Below, piece after piece: positions 8,060 to 17,047 of a stretch of DNA of 47,454 nt. Location: NCBI RefSeq assembly GCF_018139625.1, contig NZ_JAGSOH010000051.1:1-47454 (forward strand), given 5' to 3'. Source of the stretch: Actinospica acidithermotolerans. GTDB lineage: Bacteria > Actinomycetota > Actinomycetes > Streptomycetales > Catenulisporaceae. The first letter of the stretch is position 1; each line of letters starts with the position of its first letter. The notes under the pieces were generated by a model. The model did no database searches. It was not told where the DNA came from and was given only the letters and a program-made list of their open reading frames with translations. Both the position numbers and the translations under genes were made by a program.

Positions 8060-8102
8060 CGCTCGGAGGCCCGGGGACTCGACCCCGGGCCTCCGAGCGT
8101 CA
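8057..8102. terminator. Perfect 20-bp hairpin between convergent genes
   Basis: 8057-8076 pairs perfectly with 8083-8102 around the loop ACTCGA. It lies between the phosphatase remnant on the plus strand and the PBP operon end on the minus strand, so it can serve both directions. Confidence 0.85.
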
Positions 8103-8166
8103 GCAGGCGGGTGCCGAAGCGCCAGCGGATGCGCGTGCGAAAACGCCTCAGCGCACACGCACAGTA

Positions 8167-10284
8167 CTACTGCAGGGCCTTGAGGACGGATGCCTCCTCG
8201 GGTCCGGCGACAGAGGCGCCGTAGCCGGCGTCGAGGGCGACGCAGCCGATGGCGAGGTCGAGGGTCGGGTCGAACACGACCATCCAGCTGTTCGGCTTGG
8301 CTTGGGCGGCGGTGCTTCCTCCGCCGCCGACGTCCGCGGTTCCTGTCTTGCCGTAGACCTGGGAGTTGACGCCGGTGAAGACGTTGTAGGCGGTGCCGTC
8401 CGACTCGGTGGTCACGGCCTTCATCAGCTGCCACAGGTCTTGTTTCACGTTCGCGGGCAGCGGGGTCGCGGTGATCTGCGCTTGGCCGGGTATGACGATC
8501 GGCTGTTTGAAGTCGCCGGTGTCGACGGTCGCGGCGACGGAGGCCATGGCGAGCGGTGAGGCTTCGATCTGGCCTTGGCCGAACAGTTCCTGGGCCAGTT
8601 CCCCGTTGGAGGCGCTGGCGGGGAGGGTGTAGTAGGGGCCTGCTTCGCCGGTGCCGAAGTTCCACTGTTCGTTCAGGCCGTAGTACTTCTGCGCGGTCTG
8701 GGCGAGGGTGGTCGAACCGACCTTGCTGTACCACTTGGCGAACGCGTCGTTGCAGGAGACGGCGAAGTCGGTCAGGAACGGGGTGGTGGCCGGTTCGCTC
8801 ATCCCGGTGTCGTTGTGGAACACGGTGCCGTTGACCGTGAGCGAGGCGGGGCATTCGTCTGGGGTGGACGGGGAGGCGATCAGGCTGTTCGCGAGCAGCG
8901 CGGTCGAGGTGATGATCTTGTTGGTGGATCCGGGGGCGACCCTTGCGGTGAGGGCGAAGTCGTTCTGGCCGTCGTTGTTGGCCACGGCGAGGATCGCTCC
9001 GGTCGACGGGCGGATGACCACCATGGAACTGTCGGAGTGGGTGGCGGCGGCGGCTTGGGCGGCCGCCTCGACCTTCGGGTCGATCGTCGTGGTGACCACG
9101 CCGGTGTCGACCGGCTTCACCAGCACGTCGGCCGTGCCCGGGATCACCGTACCGTCGGCCTTCTCCAACTCGACCTCGACCCCGTCGGTGCCCTGACCGG
9201 CCGGCGCGTCCTTCTTCAGCGCCGCAGCGATGTTCCTCACCCCGGGATCGGTGGCGGTGGAAAGGTCGTCACCGGAGGCGTCGACCACCTTGGACGCGGT
9301 CGGCGGCACCGCGGCGCTGACCACCTTCTCGCCCGCGGTCAGGTTCGGCGCGATCAGAGAGTTGTCCCACTTGACCCACCAGCCGCCGTTCTTCTGATAG
9401 GCGGTCAGCTTCGACGTATACGACCACGTGGCGGTGACCCCGGAGCCCGGACTCGCGCCGGACGCGGCGGCGGACGCCGAAGACGGGGCTGCGGTGGACG
9501 AGGCCGTTATCCCGACGGTCGCGGCCACCGAGAATGTCACGGTGCCGCTCGGGTTCGCGCCAGCCGATGCGCTTGCCGATGCACTCGCCTGGGCACTTGC
9601 CTTGTTCGCCGGAGTGCTCGTGCCGGTTGTTGCCAGGTGCAGTCCGTGCAGGTTCAGGCCGTTCGCGTAGGAGGTCAGTGCGCTTTGCGCGGTCGCGGCA
9701 TCGTCGGTGTAGGCGGCGGCCTGCTGGAAGTTGCCGCTCTGCCAGGCGGCGAGGAACGCCGCGGCCGTCTGCTGCGCGTCTCCGGCGATGGTGGTCGCGG
9801 TGGGTTGGAAGCCGCTGGTCGCGGTGCCCGCGCGGTTCCTGCGGCTCAGCCCCGTCTGGTGGACGATCAGGACGGCGGCGAGCGCGACGATCCCGGCCGC
9901 GCCGATCCCGCCGGCAAGAGCGAGTCTCCTGCGCGACCGGGGGCGTTCGGCATCGGATGGGATCACCGGGACAGACAGCCGCTGCACGCCGCCCGTCCCC
10001 AGGTTCCAACCGGTCGGCTGCTGGTACGGCGCGGCCGATGTGCCCGGAATCGCGCCGTTGCCCGGGAACGCCTGCGGGGGCGCCGCGGCCGGCGCGGCGA
10101 ACGACGGCTGTGCCGCCTCGGATCCTTGGTCCGGCGATGCGGGCCGCGGGTTTCCGGCTTGAGGTGGAGCTGTCCACGGCTGTGCGGGCTGAGTTCCCGA
10201 TCCCGCTGCCGGTTGCGCCGGTATGCCGTAGCCGCGGCGGGGTTTGTGCCCTGAATTCTCGTCCATGTGCCTATCCCGGTCCAT
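8167..10284 (-). CDS. Penicillin-binding protein with MecA_N/NTF2-like domain (class B PBP)
   Basis: This 705-aa peptidoglycan transpeptidase has a Pro/Gln/Ala-rich cytoplasmic N-terminus, one membrane anchor (about 121-142), an NTF2-like MecA_N domain (DAQQTAAAFLAAWQSGNFQQAA), a linker and a C-terminal transpeptidase domain. The catalytic triad motifs are SxxK as PGSTNK, SxN as SCN, and KTG as YGKTGTAD. Domain order resembles PBP2a-type class B enzymes, which can have low beta-lactam affinity; that property is not visible here. ATG 10284 is preceded by AGGGA; another ATG at 10266 is possible. The longer frame to 10572 is rejected because it overlaps the upstream gene and is Arg/Pro-rich. It follows the PBP1A-type gene by 70 bases. 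Confidence 0.92.
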   Translation of the reverse strand: MDRDRHMDENSGHKPRRGYGIPAQPAAGSGTQPAQPWTAPPQAGNPRPASPDQGSEAAQPSFAAPAAAPPQAFPGNGAIPGTSAAPYQQPTGWNLGTGGVQRLSVPVIPSDAERPRSRRRLALAGGIGAAGIVALAAVLIVHQTGLSRRNRAGTATSGFQPTATTIAGDAQQTAAAFLAAWQSGNFQQAAAYTDDAATAQSALTSYANGLNLHGLHLATTGTSTPANKASAQASASASASAGANPSGTVTFSVAATVGITASSTAAPSSASAAASGASPGSGVTATWSYTSKLTAYQKNGGWWVKWDNSLIAPNLTAGEKVVSAAVPPTASKVVDASGDDLSTATDPGVRNIAAALKKDAPAGQGTDGVEVELEKADGTVIPGTADVLVKPVDTGVVTTTIDPKVEAAAQAAAATHSDSSMVVIRPSTGAILAVANNDGQNDFALTARVAPGSTNKIITSTALLANSLIASPSTPDECPASLTVNGTVFHNDTGMSEPATTPFLTDFAVSCNDAFAKWYSKVGSTTLAQTAQKYYGLNEQWNFGTGEAGPYYTLPASASNGELAQELFGQGQIEASPLAMASVAATVDTGDFKQPIVIPGQAQITATPLPANVKQDLWQLMKAVTTESDGTAYNVFTGVNSQVYGKTGTADVGGGGSTAAQAKPNSWMVVFDPTLDLAIGCVALDAGYGASVAGPEEASVLKALQ

Positions 10285-10354
10285 GCTTCGATCCCTGTTT
10301 GGTCGTTCATAGGTGCATCGGTGGTCGTGCGCTGCGTTCGGCACCGTGTTCGGC

Positions 10355-13336
10355 TCAGCCGGCGCCGGTCGCCGTCGGGGTGCTGGTGCTCGCCGTTGTC
10401 TGTCCCGAGGGACCGGTGGTGCTCGGGGTCGGGCTGGTGCAGAAGGTGAGCAGGCCCGGAGTGCACGAGCCGGTCGGTGCGGTGGGCGTCTCGGACGGGG
10501 TCTGCCCGGTTGTGGCGGCCGCGGTCGTCGACGGTGTCGCCGGTGTCGTGCTCGGGCTCGCGGTGCCGGCACTTGCGCTCGGGGTGGCCGACGGGGTGCC
10601 GAGCACGGTGTCGCTGGGGTTGATGACGGGGGTGGCGAACGGCTGGTCGCCGCCGTAGGGCGTGGACTGCATCCGGTTCATGAACTCGGCCCAGGCGGCG
10701 AAGGGGAATTGGGCGCCGTAGGCTGCGCCGGTGCCGTCGATGTCGTCGACGGGGATCTGCACGTTCTCCTGCTTGCCGCCAACGGTGATGGTCTGCCAGC
10801 GGCTGATCCCGACGGAGACGGCGAGTTTGCTGCTGTATCCGTCGAACCAGACGCCGCCGGTGCCGCACGGGCCGTTGCAGGCGTCCGGGTTGAAGCCGGC
10901 GGCGTGCATGGCCTGGTCGGTGGTGGAGGTGATGTCCATGGTGCCGGTGCCGGTCTTGCCGGCGATGTTGGTCATCCGCAGGCTGCTGTTGTCATAGGCC
11001 TGATGTGCTGTTCCGTCAGAGTCGTGGATGACGCCGGTGAACATTCCGGTGACCTCGGCGGCGGTGTTCGGGTCGATGGCCTGGGCGGTGGTCTCGGTCG
11101 GGGTGTAGACCTGGCCGGTGCTGTTGTTGATGATCTTCAGGATCTCGGTGAGTGGATGGTAGGTGCCGTCGGCGGCGAGCACGGCGTAGGCGTCGGCCAT
11201 GCGGGCGGGGTCGGTAAAGCAGATCCCGAGGGTGAAGCGGACGTTGTCGCAGCCTCCGGCGCTGCTGTCCCATTGGCTGCCCATGTCGGCGGTGTCGAGC
11301 CCGAACTTCTCGGCCGTGGCGTGCACGGCGTTGTACCCGCCGTTGACGGATTCCTCGAGGCGGATGAACGCGGTGTTGACCGATGCGTCGGTGGCCGCCT
11401 GCAGTGTGATGGATTTTCCGGCGGGGCTGTCGTTGTGGATCGGCGCGCCGCCGGCGCCTTCGGCGACCTCGGTCGGGTTCGACGGATCGGGCCACGGTTC
11501 GGTGCCGCTGATGTGGCTGTCGGGGGAGATGCCCTGGGCGAAGGCCGTGGAGAGCGTGAAGATCTTGAAGGTGGAGCCGGCCTGGGTAGTGACCTGGGTG
11601 GCGGTGTTCTCGTACGTCGGGCCGCCGTAGAACGCCACGAGGTCGCCGGTCGCGGGGTCGACTGCGGCGAGCCCGGCTTGGAGGGTGGCTTTGTCGACGC
11701 TGTTCTCATGGCCGACGAGCGCGTTCTGCATGGCTTGGGCGGCATCGGCCATGTACGTCTTGTTGAAGGTGGTCACCACGGTGTAGCCGCCCTGCGCGAT
11801 CTGGTCGACGGTGGGCAGGCCGGAGTTCGGGTTCTGTGACTCGTAGGTGCCGAGCCAGTCGATGGCGGCCTGCTTCATCTGCGCGTCGACGATCGAGACT
11901 CCCTGCGCCTGGCCGAGCGGCACCGGCTGCGGCGGGTGGCTCACGGCGTACTGGTAGTCGGCGGCGGACAAGTGCCCGTACGCTTTCATGTTGGTCAGGG
12001 TGTCTCTCCACCGTGCCAGCGCGGCGGCCTTGTCCGCGGCCTGGGCAGCGGGCGGCAGGGTCGGATCCCAGCCTCCGGAGTAGGTGGTGGGGGAGTTGAG
12101 CATGGCGGTGAGCAGTGCGGCCTGGGAGGCCTGCTCGCCAGTCGGTTCGGCGTTCATCTGGGCCAGGCTCAGGCCGAACCAGGCCTTGGCCGCGGCGGCT
12201 ATCCCGTTGCTGTCGCGCCCGAAGTAGCAGGTGTTGAGGTAGTCGGTCAGGATCGTCTGCTTGTCCACGCGCTGGGCGAGCTTGAGCGAGATGAAGATCT
12301 CGTCGATCTTCCGGGAGTAGGTCTGCGCCTGGGTCAGGTACGCGTTCTTCACGTACTGCTGGGTGATGGTCGAGCCGCCTTCGGTGCTGCCGCCGGTCAG
12401 GTCGACCAGCAGCGAGCGCAGGGTGCCGGTGTAGGAGACGCCCGGGTTGGTCCAGAAGGTCTTGTCCTCCTGGGAGATCACGGCGTTCTGCACGGTGGCG
12501 GGGATCTGCGCGAAGTCCACGATGGTGCGGTTCGTCGAGCCGTCGTAGGCGAAGGCGGTCTTGCCGCCGTCGTAGGTGAACGTCGACTGCTGCGCGAAGG
12601 CGGCCGAATGCGGGTCGGGGATCTGCACCGTCTCGTACTCGAAGGCGATCAGGCCCAGGATGAGAAACACCCCGGCCAGGCTCGCCCCGCACACCTGCTT
12701 GATCGACGGGACCCACGCCCGCCACCCGCGCTTGCCGGAGCGCGGATAGTCGAAATACCGCCGGTACCCCGTCCTGGCACGCGGCCGCGCGCCGTGCCCG
12801 TTCCCGGCCGCCCGAGATCCCGCGCGGGTCCGGGCGGCCGCGCCGTTGCGGGTCGAGCGGCCCTCGAGAGCACTCGGCGGGTACTGCTCGGACCGGGAGT
12901 GTCCCGGCGGCCGGGTCCCGTGCCGGCCCGCCCGCGCCGCGCGGCGCTCCTCGACCCGACTCGGCCGCGACGCGTGCCGATCCGACCGCTCGCCGTCGTC
13001 GCCGCGGGTGTGACCGGGCCCCGCCCGGTACCAGCCATCAGTATCCTTATCCCCAGCCACGTCTTCGGCAGTACCGCGTCGGTGTCCGGCACCGCGTCCC
13101 GCCGCGTCACGGCCGTACGGCGCGGGGCCGCGCCGGGCTTCTGGAATTCCGCTGCGATGATCGGCAGCGCCCTGCTCAGACCAGGGAGCGCCCCTCCGGG
13201 CCGAGGAGCCGTAGCCGCGCGCTGGCCCACCGGCCGGTTCGGTGCCGCCGTAGCCGCGGTACCCGCGGGAACCTTCCGCAGGGTACTCTCCGCCGTTTCC
13301 GCTCATCTCGTTGCCCGACTGCGGATAGCCGTCCAT
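10355..13336 (-). CDS. Bifunctional PBP1A-type glycosyltransferase/transpeptidase
   Basis: This 993-aa class A PBP has about 210 residues of disordered, Arg/Gly-rich cytoplasmic N-terminus and a membrane anchor (about 216-234). The GT51 domain carries the catalytic-Glu region SQEDKTFWTNPGVSYTG and GGSTITQQYVKNAYL. The transpeptidase domain has SxxK in AGSTFK, SxN in ASVNTAF and KTG in AGKTGTGT. The C-terminal tail is Thr/Ser/Pro-rich. AAGGAG lies 11 bases before the ATG. It polymerises and cross-links peptidoglycan at the outer face of the membrane. It is first in an operon with the MecA_N-type PBP. Confidence 0.95.
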   Translation of the reverse strand: MDGYPQSGNEMSGNGGEYPAEGSRGYRGYGGTEPAGGPARGYGSSARRGAPWSEQGAADHRSGIPEARRGPAPYGRDAAGRGAGHRRGTAEDVAGDKDTDGWYRAGPGHTRGDDGERSDRHASRPSRVEERRAARAGRHGTRPPGHSRSEQYPPSALEGRSTRNGAAARTRAGSRAAGNGHGARPRARTGYRRYFDYPRSGKRGWRAWVPSIKQVCGASLAGVFLILGLIAFEYETVQIPDPHSAAFAQQSTFTYDGGKTAFAYDGSTNRTIVDFAQIPATVQNAVISQEDKTFWTNPGVSYTGTLRSLLVDLTGGSTEGGSTITQQYVKNAYLTQAQTYSRKIDEIFISLKLAQRVDKQTILTDYLNTCYFGRDSNGIAAAAKAWFGLSLAQMNAEPTGEQASQAALLTAMLNSPTTYSGGWDPTLPPAAQAADKAAALARWRDTLTNMKAYGHLSAADYQYAVSHPPQPVPLGQAQGVSIVDAQMKQAAIDWLGTYESQNPNSGLPTVDQIAQGGYTVVTTFNKTYMADAAQAMQNALVGHENSVDKATLQAGLAAVDPATGDLVAFYGGPTYENTATQVTTQAGSTFKIFTLSTAFAQGISPDSHISGTEPWPDPSNPTEVAEGAGGAPIHNDSPAGKSITLQAATDASVNTAFIRLEESVNGGYNAVHATAEKFGLDTADMGSQWDSSAGGCDNVRFTLGICFTDPARMADAYAVLAADGTYHPLTEILKIINNSTGQVYTPTETTAQAIDPNTAAEVTGMFTGVIHDSDGTAHQAYDNSSLRMTNIAGKTGTGTMDITSTTDQAMHAAGFNPDACNGPCGTGGVWFDGYSSKLAVSVGISRWQTITVGGKQENVQIPVDDIDGTGAAYGAQFPFAAWAEFMNRMQSTPYGGDQPFATPVINPSDTVLGTPSATPSASAGTASPSTTPATPSTTAAATTGQTPSETPTAPTGSCTPGLLTFCTSPTPSTTGPSGQTTASTSTPTATGAG

Positions 13337-13408
13337 CCGTGTGTGTACTCCTTGACGTGTTCCGTGCCGTGCGCTGGCGAAGACGGCTGGCAGAATGCAG
13401 CCAGCCCC

Positions 13409-13663
13409 TTAGCGCATCTGTGCGATCGTGGGTGTGGCGGGCCGTGACCGGCCGCCGATCAGGCCTGCGGGTACGCCCCAGATCGCCATCTCCTCCACCG
13501 GTGCCGGGTCGCCGCCGGTCGCGGCCCGGCACCGGTGGAGGAGGACCGCGAGTGCGATGCCCACGATGTACGCGATCGCGCAGGCGTGGATGAGCCGCGG
13601 TCCCAGGTGGACCCCGTTCACGCCCGGCGACGGTATTTCGGTGTGCAACATATTCGGAAGCAT
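13409..13663 (-). pseudogene. Truncated 5' copy of lgt
   Basis: The frame starts MLPNMLHTEIPSPGVNGVHL and stays close to the intact Lgt at 30729-31616 for about 72 residues, up to PAGLIGGR. It then ends in unrelated residues at a stop (13409). Nucleotide similarity spans about 13448-13667 against 31398-31620, with scattered substitutions and one small indel, and breaks off on both sides. It lacks the catalytic GRIGN region and nearly all membrane helices, so it cannot be an active prolipoprotein diacylglyceryl transferase. Confidence 0.85.
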
Positions 13664-13667
13664 AGCC

Positions 13668-14050
13668 CTGCGCCCAGCCGCCGTGCGCCGAGCGTGCACA
13701 GGAGAGCGCCAAGGCCTCACGCGACACCCGCTCGGCCTCGCTAGCGCGATCCCATCGCAGGTGGGCGAGGGTGTCTCGCGTTAGCGCGAGGGCGGCTGCA
13801 CGTTCCGGACGAGCAGGGGCCGGCCGAGTGCCCATGCTTCCGACGAGCGGCTTTCCGCGCACACCGCGCCATCGAGCGGCGTGATCATGCGGATTCCCGA
13901 TAGTTTCTGTATCCAAATTATTGATGAGGGGCAGGTGCCAGTGCCGACCTCAGGGCACCTGCAGGAGGCGGCCGGGACGGACCTGTGACCTGAGCGCCGC
14001 AGCCGCCGGTGTGCCCGGCAGGGGCGCGCCGAAGCCGCACGGCGCAGTGC
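13668..14050. other. No recognisable gene; AT-rich patch
   Basis: Bases 13668-13900 hold a reverse frame with HLRWDRASEAERVSREAL that I cannot assign and that merges into the lgt fragment in another frame. At 13908-13925 lies an AT-rich patch containing ATCCAAATTATT, a 12-mer that recurs at 14587-14598 in the promoter region of the MarR/MFS pair. Confidence 0.4.
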
Positions 14051-14550
14051 TCACCCCCGGTGGGCTACGACAGCCAACTGCTCGGCCAGCTGCGCGAGGG
14101 CCGGGAGCGCATGGTCGATCGAGGAGCGCTCGGTCGGCGCGAGCGCTTCCAGGGCCGCGGTGATCCTGCGATGGTGTGCGTCGTTCCACGCGGCGAGTTG
14201 CCCGCGCCCGGCGTCGCCGAGCGCGACCACCGCCACCCGCCGGTCGCGCGAGTCCGTTCCGCGCTCCACGAGTCCGGAGGTGATCATCTGGGTGAGCAGG
14301 CCGCTGACCGTCGAGGGGGCCAGGCGCGCAGCCGTTCGGCCAGGTCCCGGGCGCGCTGTGGAGAGTGCTCGGCGAGCGACTGCAGGACCTCGACCTGCGC
14401 CATCGGCAGCGACTCCCATGCGTAGTCGGTCCTCATGCTCGCCCGCAGCGCACGGCACAGACGGGCGACCACCTCGGTCAGTTCGGCACGCCCCCACTCC
14501 TCCGAACGCACCGCGTCGCCGGCAGGCGAACCCTCCACCTTCCCGTCCAT
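14051..14550 (-). pseudogene. MarR-family regulator, frameshifted
   Basis: The N-terminal half from ATG 14550 reads SMRTDYAWESLPMAQVEVLQ and RARDLAERLR. The C-terminal half, in another frame to TGA at 14051, reads LAPSTVSGLLTQMITSGLVE and RGTDSRDRRVAVV. Joined, they align along their whole length with the intact MarR at 21596-22099. The break lies in a GCGCGC run at 14324-14329, where two extra bases (GC) restore the frame if removed. The winged HTH is split by the shift, so the gene is inactive unless this is an assembly error. It is divergent from the MFS exporter at 14679. Confidence 0.8.
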
Positions 14551-14605
14551 GGGCTCACCTTAGCGTCCGGCGCAGCAAAACGACGGATCCAAATTATTTC
14601 GCATA

Positions 14606-14618
14606 CCGAACGATTCGG
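14606..14618. promoter_or_regulatory. Palindrome CCGAA-N3-TTCGG in MarR/MFS divergent promoter
   Basis: CCGAACGATTCGG lies inside an AT-richer stretch (14585-14625) between the divergent MarR and MFS starts. Position and symmetry suit a MarR-type operator. The match to any known operator is not established. Confidence 0.4.
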
Positions 14619-14678
14619 CTACCATGGGATTGTCAGCCCGGCGCCGGTCGGGTGCCGCAGCAGGAGAGGGGAAAGGGG

Positions 14679-16154
14679 ATGGCCACCGACACCGCCCGGT
14701 CGAGCCCCGTCGGGGCGCACCGGCATGATTGGATCATGATCTTGCGGAGCGAGCGTGCCCGCCCGGAGCGGATCCGCGCGATGCCGCGCGGATGGTGGTT
14801 CGCGATCGCCACCGTGTGCTTCGGCGCGTTCATGGGCCAGCTCGACGCCTCGATCGCGACGCTGACCTATCCGGCGCTGCGCACGCAGTTCCATGCAGGC
14901 CTGGCTGCGGTCTCCTGGGTCTCGCTGTCGTATCTGCTCACCCTGGTCGCGCTGCTCGTGCCGGTCGGGCGGCTGTCGGATGTGTACGGGCGCAAGCTTC
15001 TCTACCTCTACGGGTTCATCGTCTTCACGGCGGCGTCCGCGGCCTGCGGGCTCGCTCCCAGCCTTACGGCCCTGATCGCGTTCCGCGTCGTCCAGGCCGT
15101 CGGTGCAGCGCTGCTGCAGGCCAACAGCGTCGCCCTGGTCACCACGAGCGCGCCGCGCGAGCGGATGCGCGCGGCCCTGGGAGTGCAGGCCGGGGCGCAG
15201 GCGCTGGGTCTCGCCCTCGGGCCGACCCTCGGCGGGCTGATCGTCTCCGGCCTCGGGTGGCGCTGGGTGTTCTACGTCAACCTGCCGGTCGGGGTGATCG
15301 CCGTGATAGCCGGCCACTACCTGCTGCCGCGCACCCGCGCCAAGACCCCGCCTGGCCGGTTCGACTGGTCCGGCCTGGCGCTTCTCGCCACTGCGAGCAC
15401 GAACTTGCTCCTGGGCATCTCCGCGGCCTCCGGGCTGAACCTGCCGCCCGCCGCGACCGCCTGCCTGTTCGCCGCCGCACTCGGCGCCGGCTACGGATTC
15501 TGGCGCAGGATCAGCCGCGCCCTGGCGCCGCTGGTCGACCCGGCCCTGCTGCGCACCCGTCAGATCGCCGCCGGCCTGGCCGGTGCGCTCGGCGGCTACC
15601 TGGTGCTGTTCGGCCCGCTGGTCCTGGTACCCGTGGTGCTGACCGAGACCGGAACCAGCCTCGCGGGAGCCGGAGCCATCCTCACCGCCCTGCCCGCCGG
15701 CTTCGCCGCGGCCGCACTCGGCGCCAACCGCGTGCTGCCGGCCGCCTGGAGCGACCGGACCAGGGCGCTGGCAGGCTCCGCGCTCGCGACCGCCGCCATG
15801 ATCGCGATGGTGCCCGCGCCCTTCACCCCCGCCTATCTCGGCCCCCTGCTGGCCGTGCTCGGTCTCGGCCTCGGCGCCTTCACCCCCGCCAACAACACCC
15901 TTGTCATGGGTGCGATCCCGGCACGCTCCGCCGGGACCGGCGGCGGCCTGCTCAACATGACCCGTGGCCTGGGCACGGCACTTGGCGTCGCCCTGGTCGC
16001 TCTCGTCCTGCACGTCGTGCCCGGTACCCGCCACGCGACGATGGCCGCGACCGGCCTGCTGGCCCTGGTCACGCTCGCGGTCTGCGCCAGCAATCTGCTC
16101 CACCCCCGGCACCACGCGAGCGACCACGCCGCCGCCGAACCTCTGGAGCTTTGA
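14679..16154 (+). CDS. MFS drug exporter, DHA2-like (copy 1)
   Basis: This 491-aa multi-pass protein has the 14-helix drug:H+ antiporter-2 layout. The first helix contains FGAFMGQLDASIATLTYPAL (motif D1-like), followed by PVGRLSDVYGRKLLYLYGF (motif A), a motif C-like GPTLGGLIV, and paired helices to the C-terminus. AGGAGAGGGGAAAGGGG immediately precedes ATG 14679. It should pump a hydrophobic compound out across the cytoplasmic membrane. It is divergent from a broken MarR gene, and a close paralogue sits at 22104-23600. Substrate unknown. Confidence 0.92.
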   Translation: MATDTARSSPVGAHRHDWIMILRSERARPERIRAMPRGWWFAIATVCFGAFMGQLDASIATLTYPALRTQFHAGLAAVSWVSLSYLLTLVALLVPVGRLSDVYGRKLLYLYGFIVFTAASAACGLAPSLTALIAFRVVQAVGAALLQANSVALVTTSAPRERMRAALGVQAGAQALGLALGPTLGGLIVSGLGWRWVFYVNLPVGVIAVIAGHYLLPRTRAKTPPGRFDWSGLALLATASTNLLLGISAASGLNLPPAATACLFAAALGAGYGFWRRISRALAPLVDPALLRTRQIAAGLAGALGGYLVLFGPLVLVPVVLTETGTSLAGAGAILTALPAGFAAAALGANRVLPAAWSDRTRALAGSALATAAMIAMVPAPFTPAYLGPLLAVLGLGLGAFTPANNTLVMGAIPARSAGTGGGLLNMTRGLGTALGVALVALVLHVVPGTRHATMAATGLLALVTLAVCASNLLHPRHHASDHAAAEPLEL

Positions 16155-16300
16155 GCCGCCGGCGGCCGACGTCCACACGACACGGTCCGCGGCCGCGCCC
16201 GGGTGGCCGCGGGCGTGCGCTCGTCACGGCCCGATTCCGGCACCACAGGCGAACCTCCGTCCGGTCGCGTGCCGCGGCCGGACGTCGTCGAGGTCGACGA

Positions 16301-17047
16301 TCATCGGACTCGAAGTGTGCGGCCCGGATCCCAGACCGCCACCGAGTTCGCAGCGACACAGCCGACCAACTGGTGCTGCGCGTACAGGTGTGAGCCGCGG
16401 TGGGGGCGGTGCGTCCGTCCTCGTTCGTGCCTGGTGGGGGAGTGGCGCTGATGACCGATCCGGTGCTTACGGTAGATCACTCGGCACTGTGGCTGGTGCC
16501 GCATCCGGCTTTGGTGCGCGCGTCGGTGCACGCCGAGCATGCGTACAGCGGAGACGGCGTGCGCGGGGGACTGTCGGGCGGAGCGAGGACGCGCTGTGTA
16601 TTGACGGGCGGGTGGATGCGGCGGACCTGGCGGTGCTGCGGCCTCGAGACGCGGCGCGCGCCGCGAGAGGTGTCGTTGCATGTGCGGGCGACCCGCGGCG
16701 CCGGTGAGGGTGAGCGCGTGCAGGACCGGCAACGCCAGTGCGCAAGCGAGCAGCGCGCTGGTCGCCAGGCCCACGGCCCGGGGGCGCAGGGTGTGTCGTC
16801 TGCGGTGCTGCGCGGCCAGCCCGAGTCGGCGCACGCGGCGGACGAGGAGCATCGCACCGGTCGCGGCGGTGGTGGTGGCCAGCGAGAACACGGCCGCGTC
16901 CTGCCCGCGCTCGCATGTCGAGCGCATCGTGACGATCAGGCCCCCGGCGTAGGCGAGCCACGTGCGCTGCCGTGCCAGGCGGGTGGTGCGCACCGGCATT
17001 GGGGTCAGATCCATGCGATCGCCTCGCACGGAGCGGGGACGCGTCAT
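16301..17047 (-). CDS. DUF202-like small membrane protein with abnormal C-terminus
   Basis: ATG 17047 overlaps the stop of the upstream DUF202 gene (ATGA). The first 115 residues contain RTTRLARQRTWLAY, similar to the RT.LAWQRT motif of DUF202, and three hydrophobic segments (about 30-41, 52-68, 91-115). After about residue 118 the sequence becomes Arg/His/Pro-rich and looks non-coding down to the stop at 16301. The normal stop has probably been lost, or a frameshift extends the frame. Function of DUF202/YidH proteins is unknown. Confidence 0.6.
   Translation of the reverse strand: MTRPRSVRGDRMDLTPMPVRTTRLARQRTWLAYAGGLIVTMRSTCERGQDAAVFSLATTTAATGAMLLVRRVRRLGLAAQHRRRHTLRPRAVGLATSALLACALALPVLHALTLTGAAGRPHMQRHLSRRAPRLEAAAPPGPPHPPARQYTARPRSARQSPAHAVSAVRMLGVHRRAHQSRMRHQPQCRVIYRKHRIGHQRHSPTRHERGRTHRPHRGSHLYAQHQLVGCVAANSVAVWDPGRTLRVR

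Noticed and set aside
8575-10254. 559-aa plus frame opposite the MecA_N PBP
   Set aside because: Gly/Arg/Val-rich shadow; the reverse strand carries clear PBP motifs.
10285-10572. N-terminal extension of the MecA_N PBP to 10572
   Set aside because: It would overlap the PBP1A gene by over 200 bases and is Arg/Pro-rich; ATG 10284 has AGGGA upstream.
11936-13447. 503-aa plus frame opposite PBP1A
   Set aside because: Shadow of the PBP1A coding strand with no domain.
14619-16178. 519-aa reverse frame opposite MFS copy 1
   Set aside because: Gln/Gly/Arg-rich shadow; the helices of the exporter are on the plus strand.
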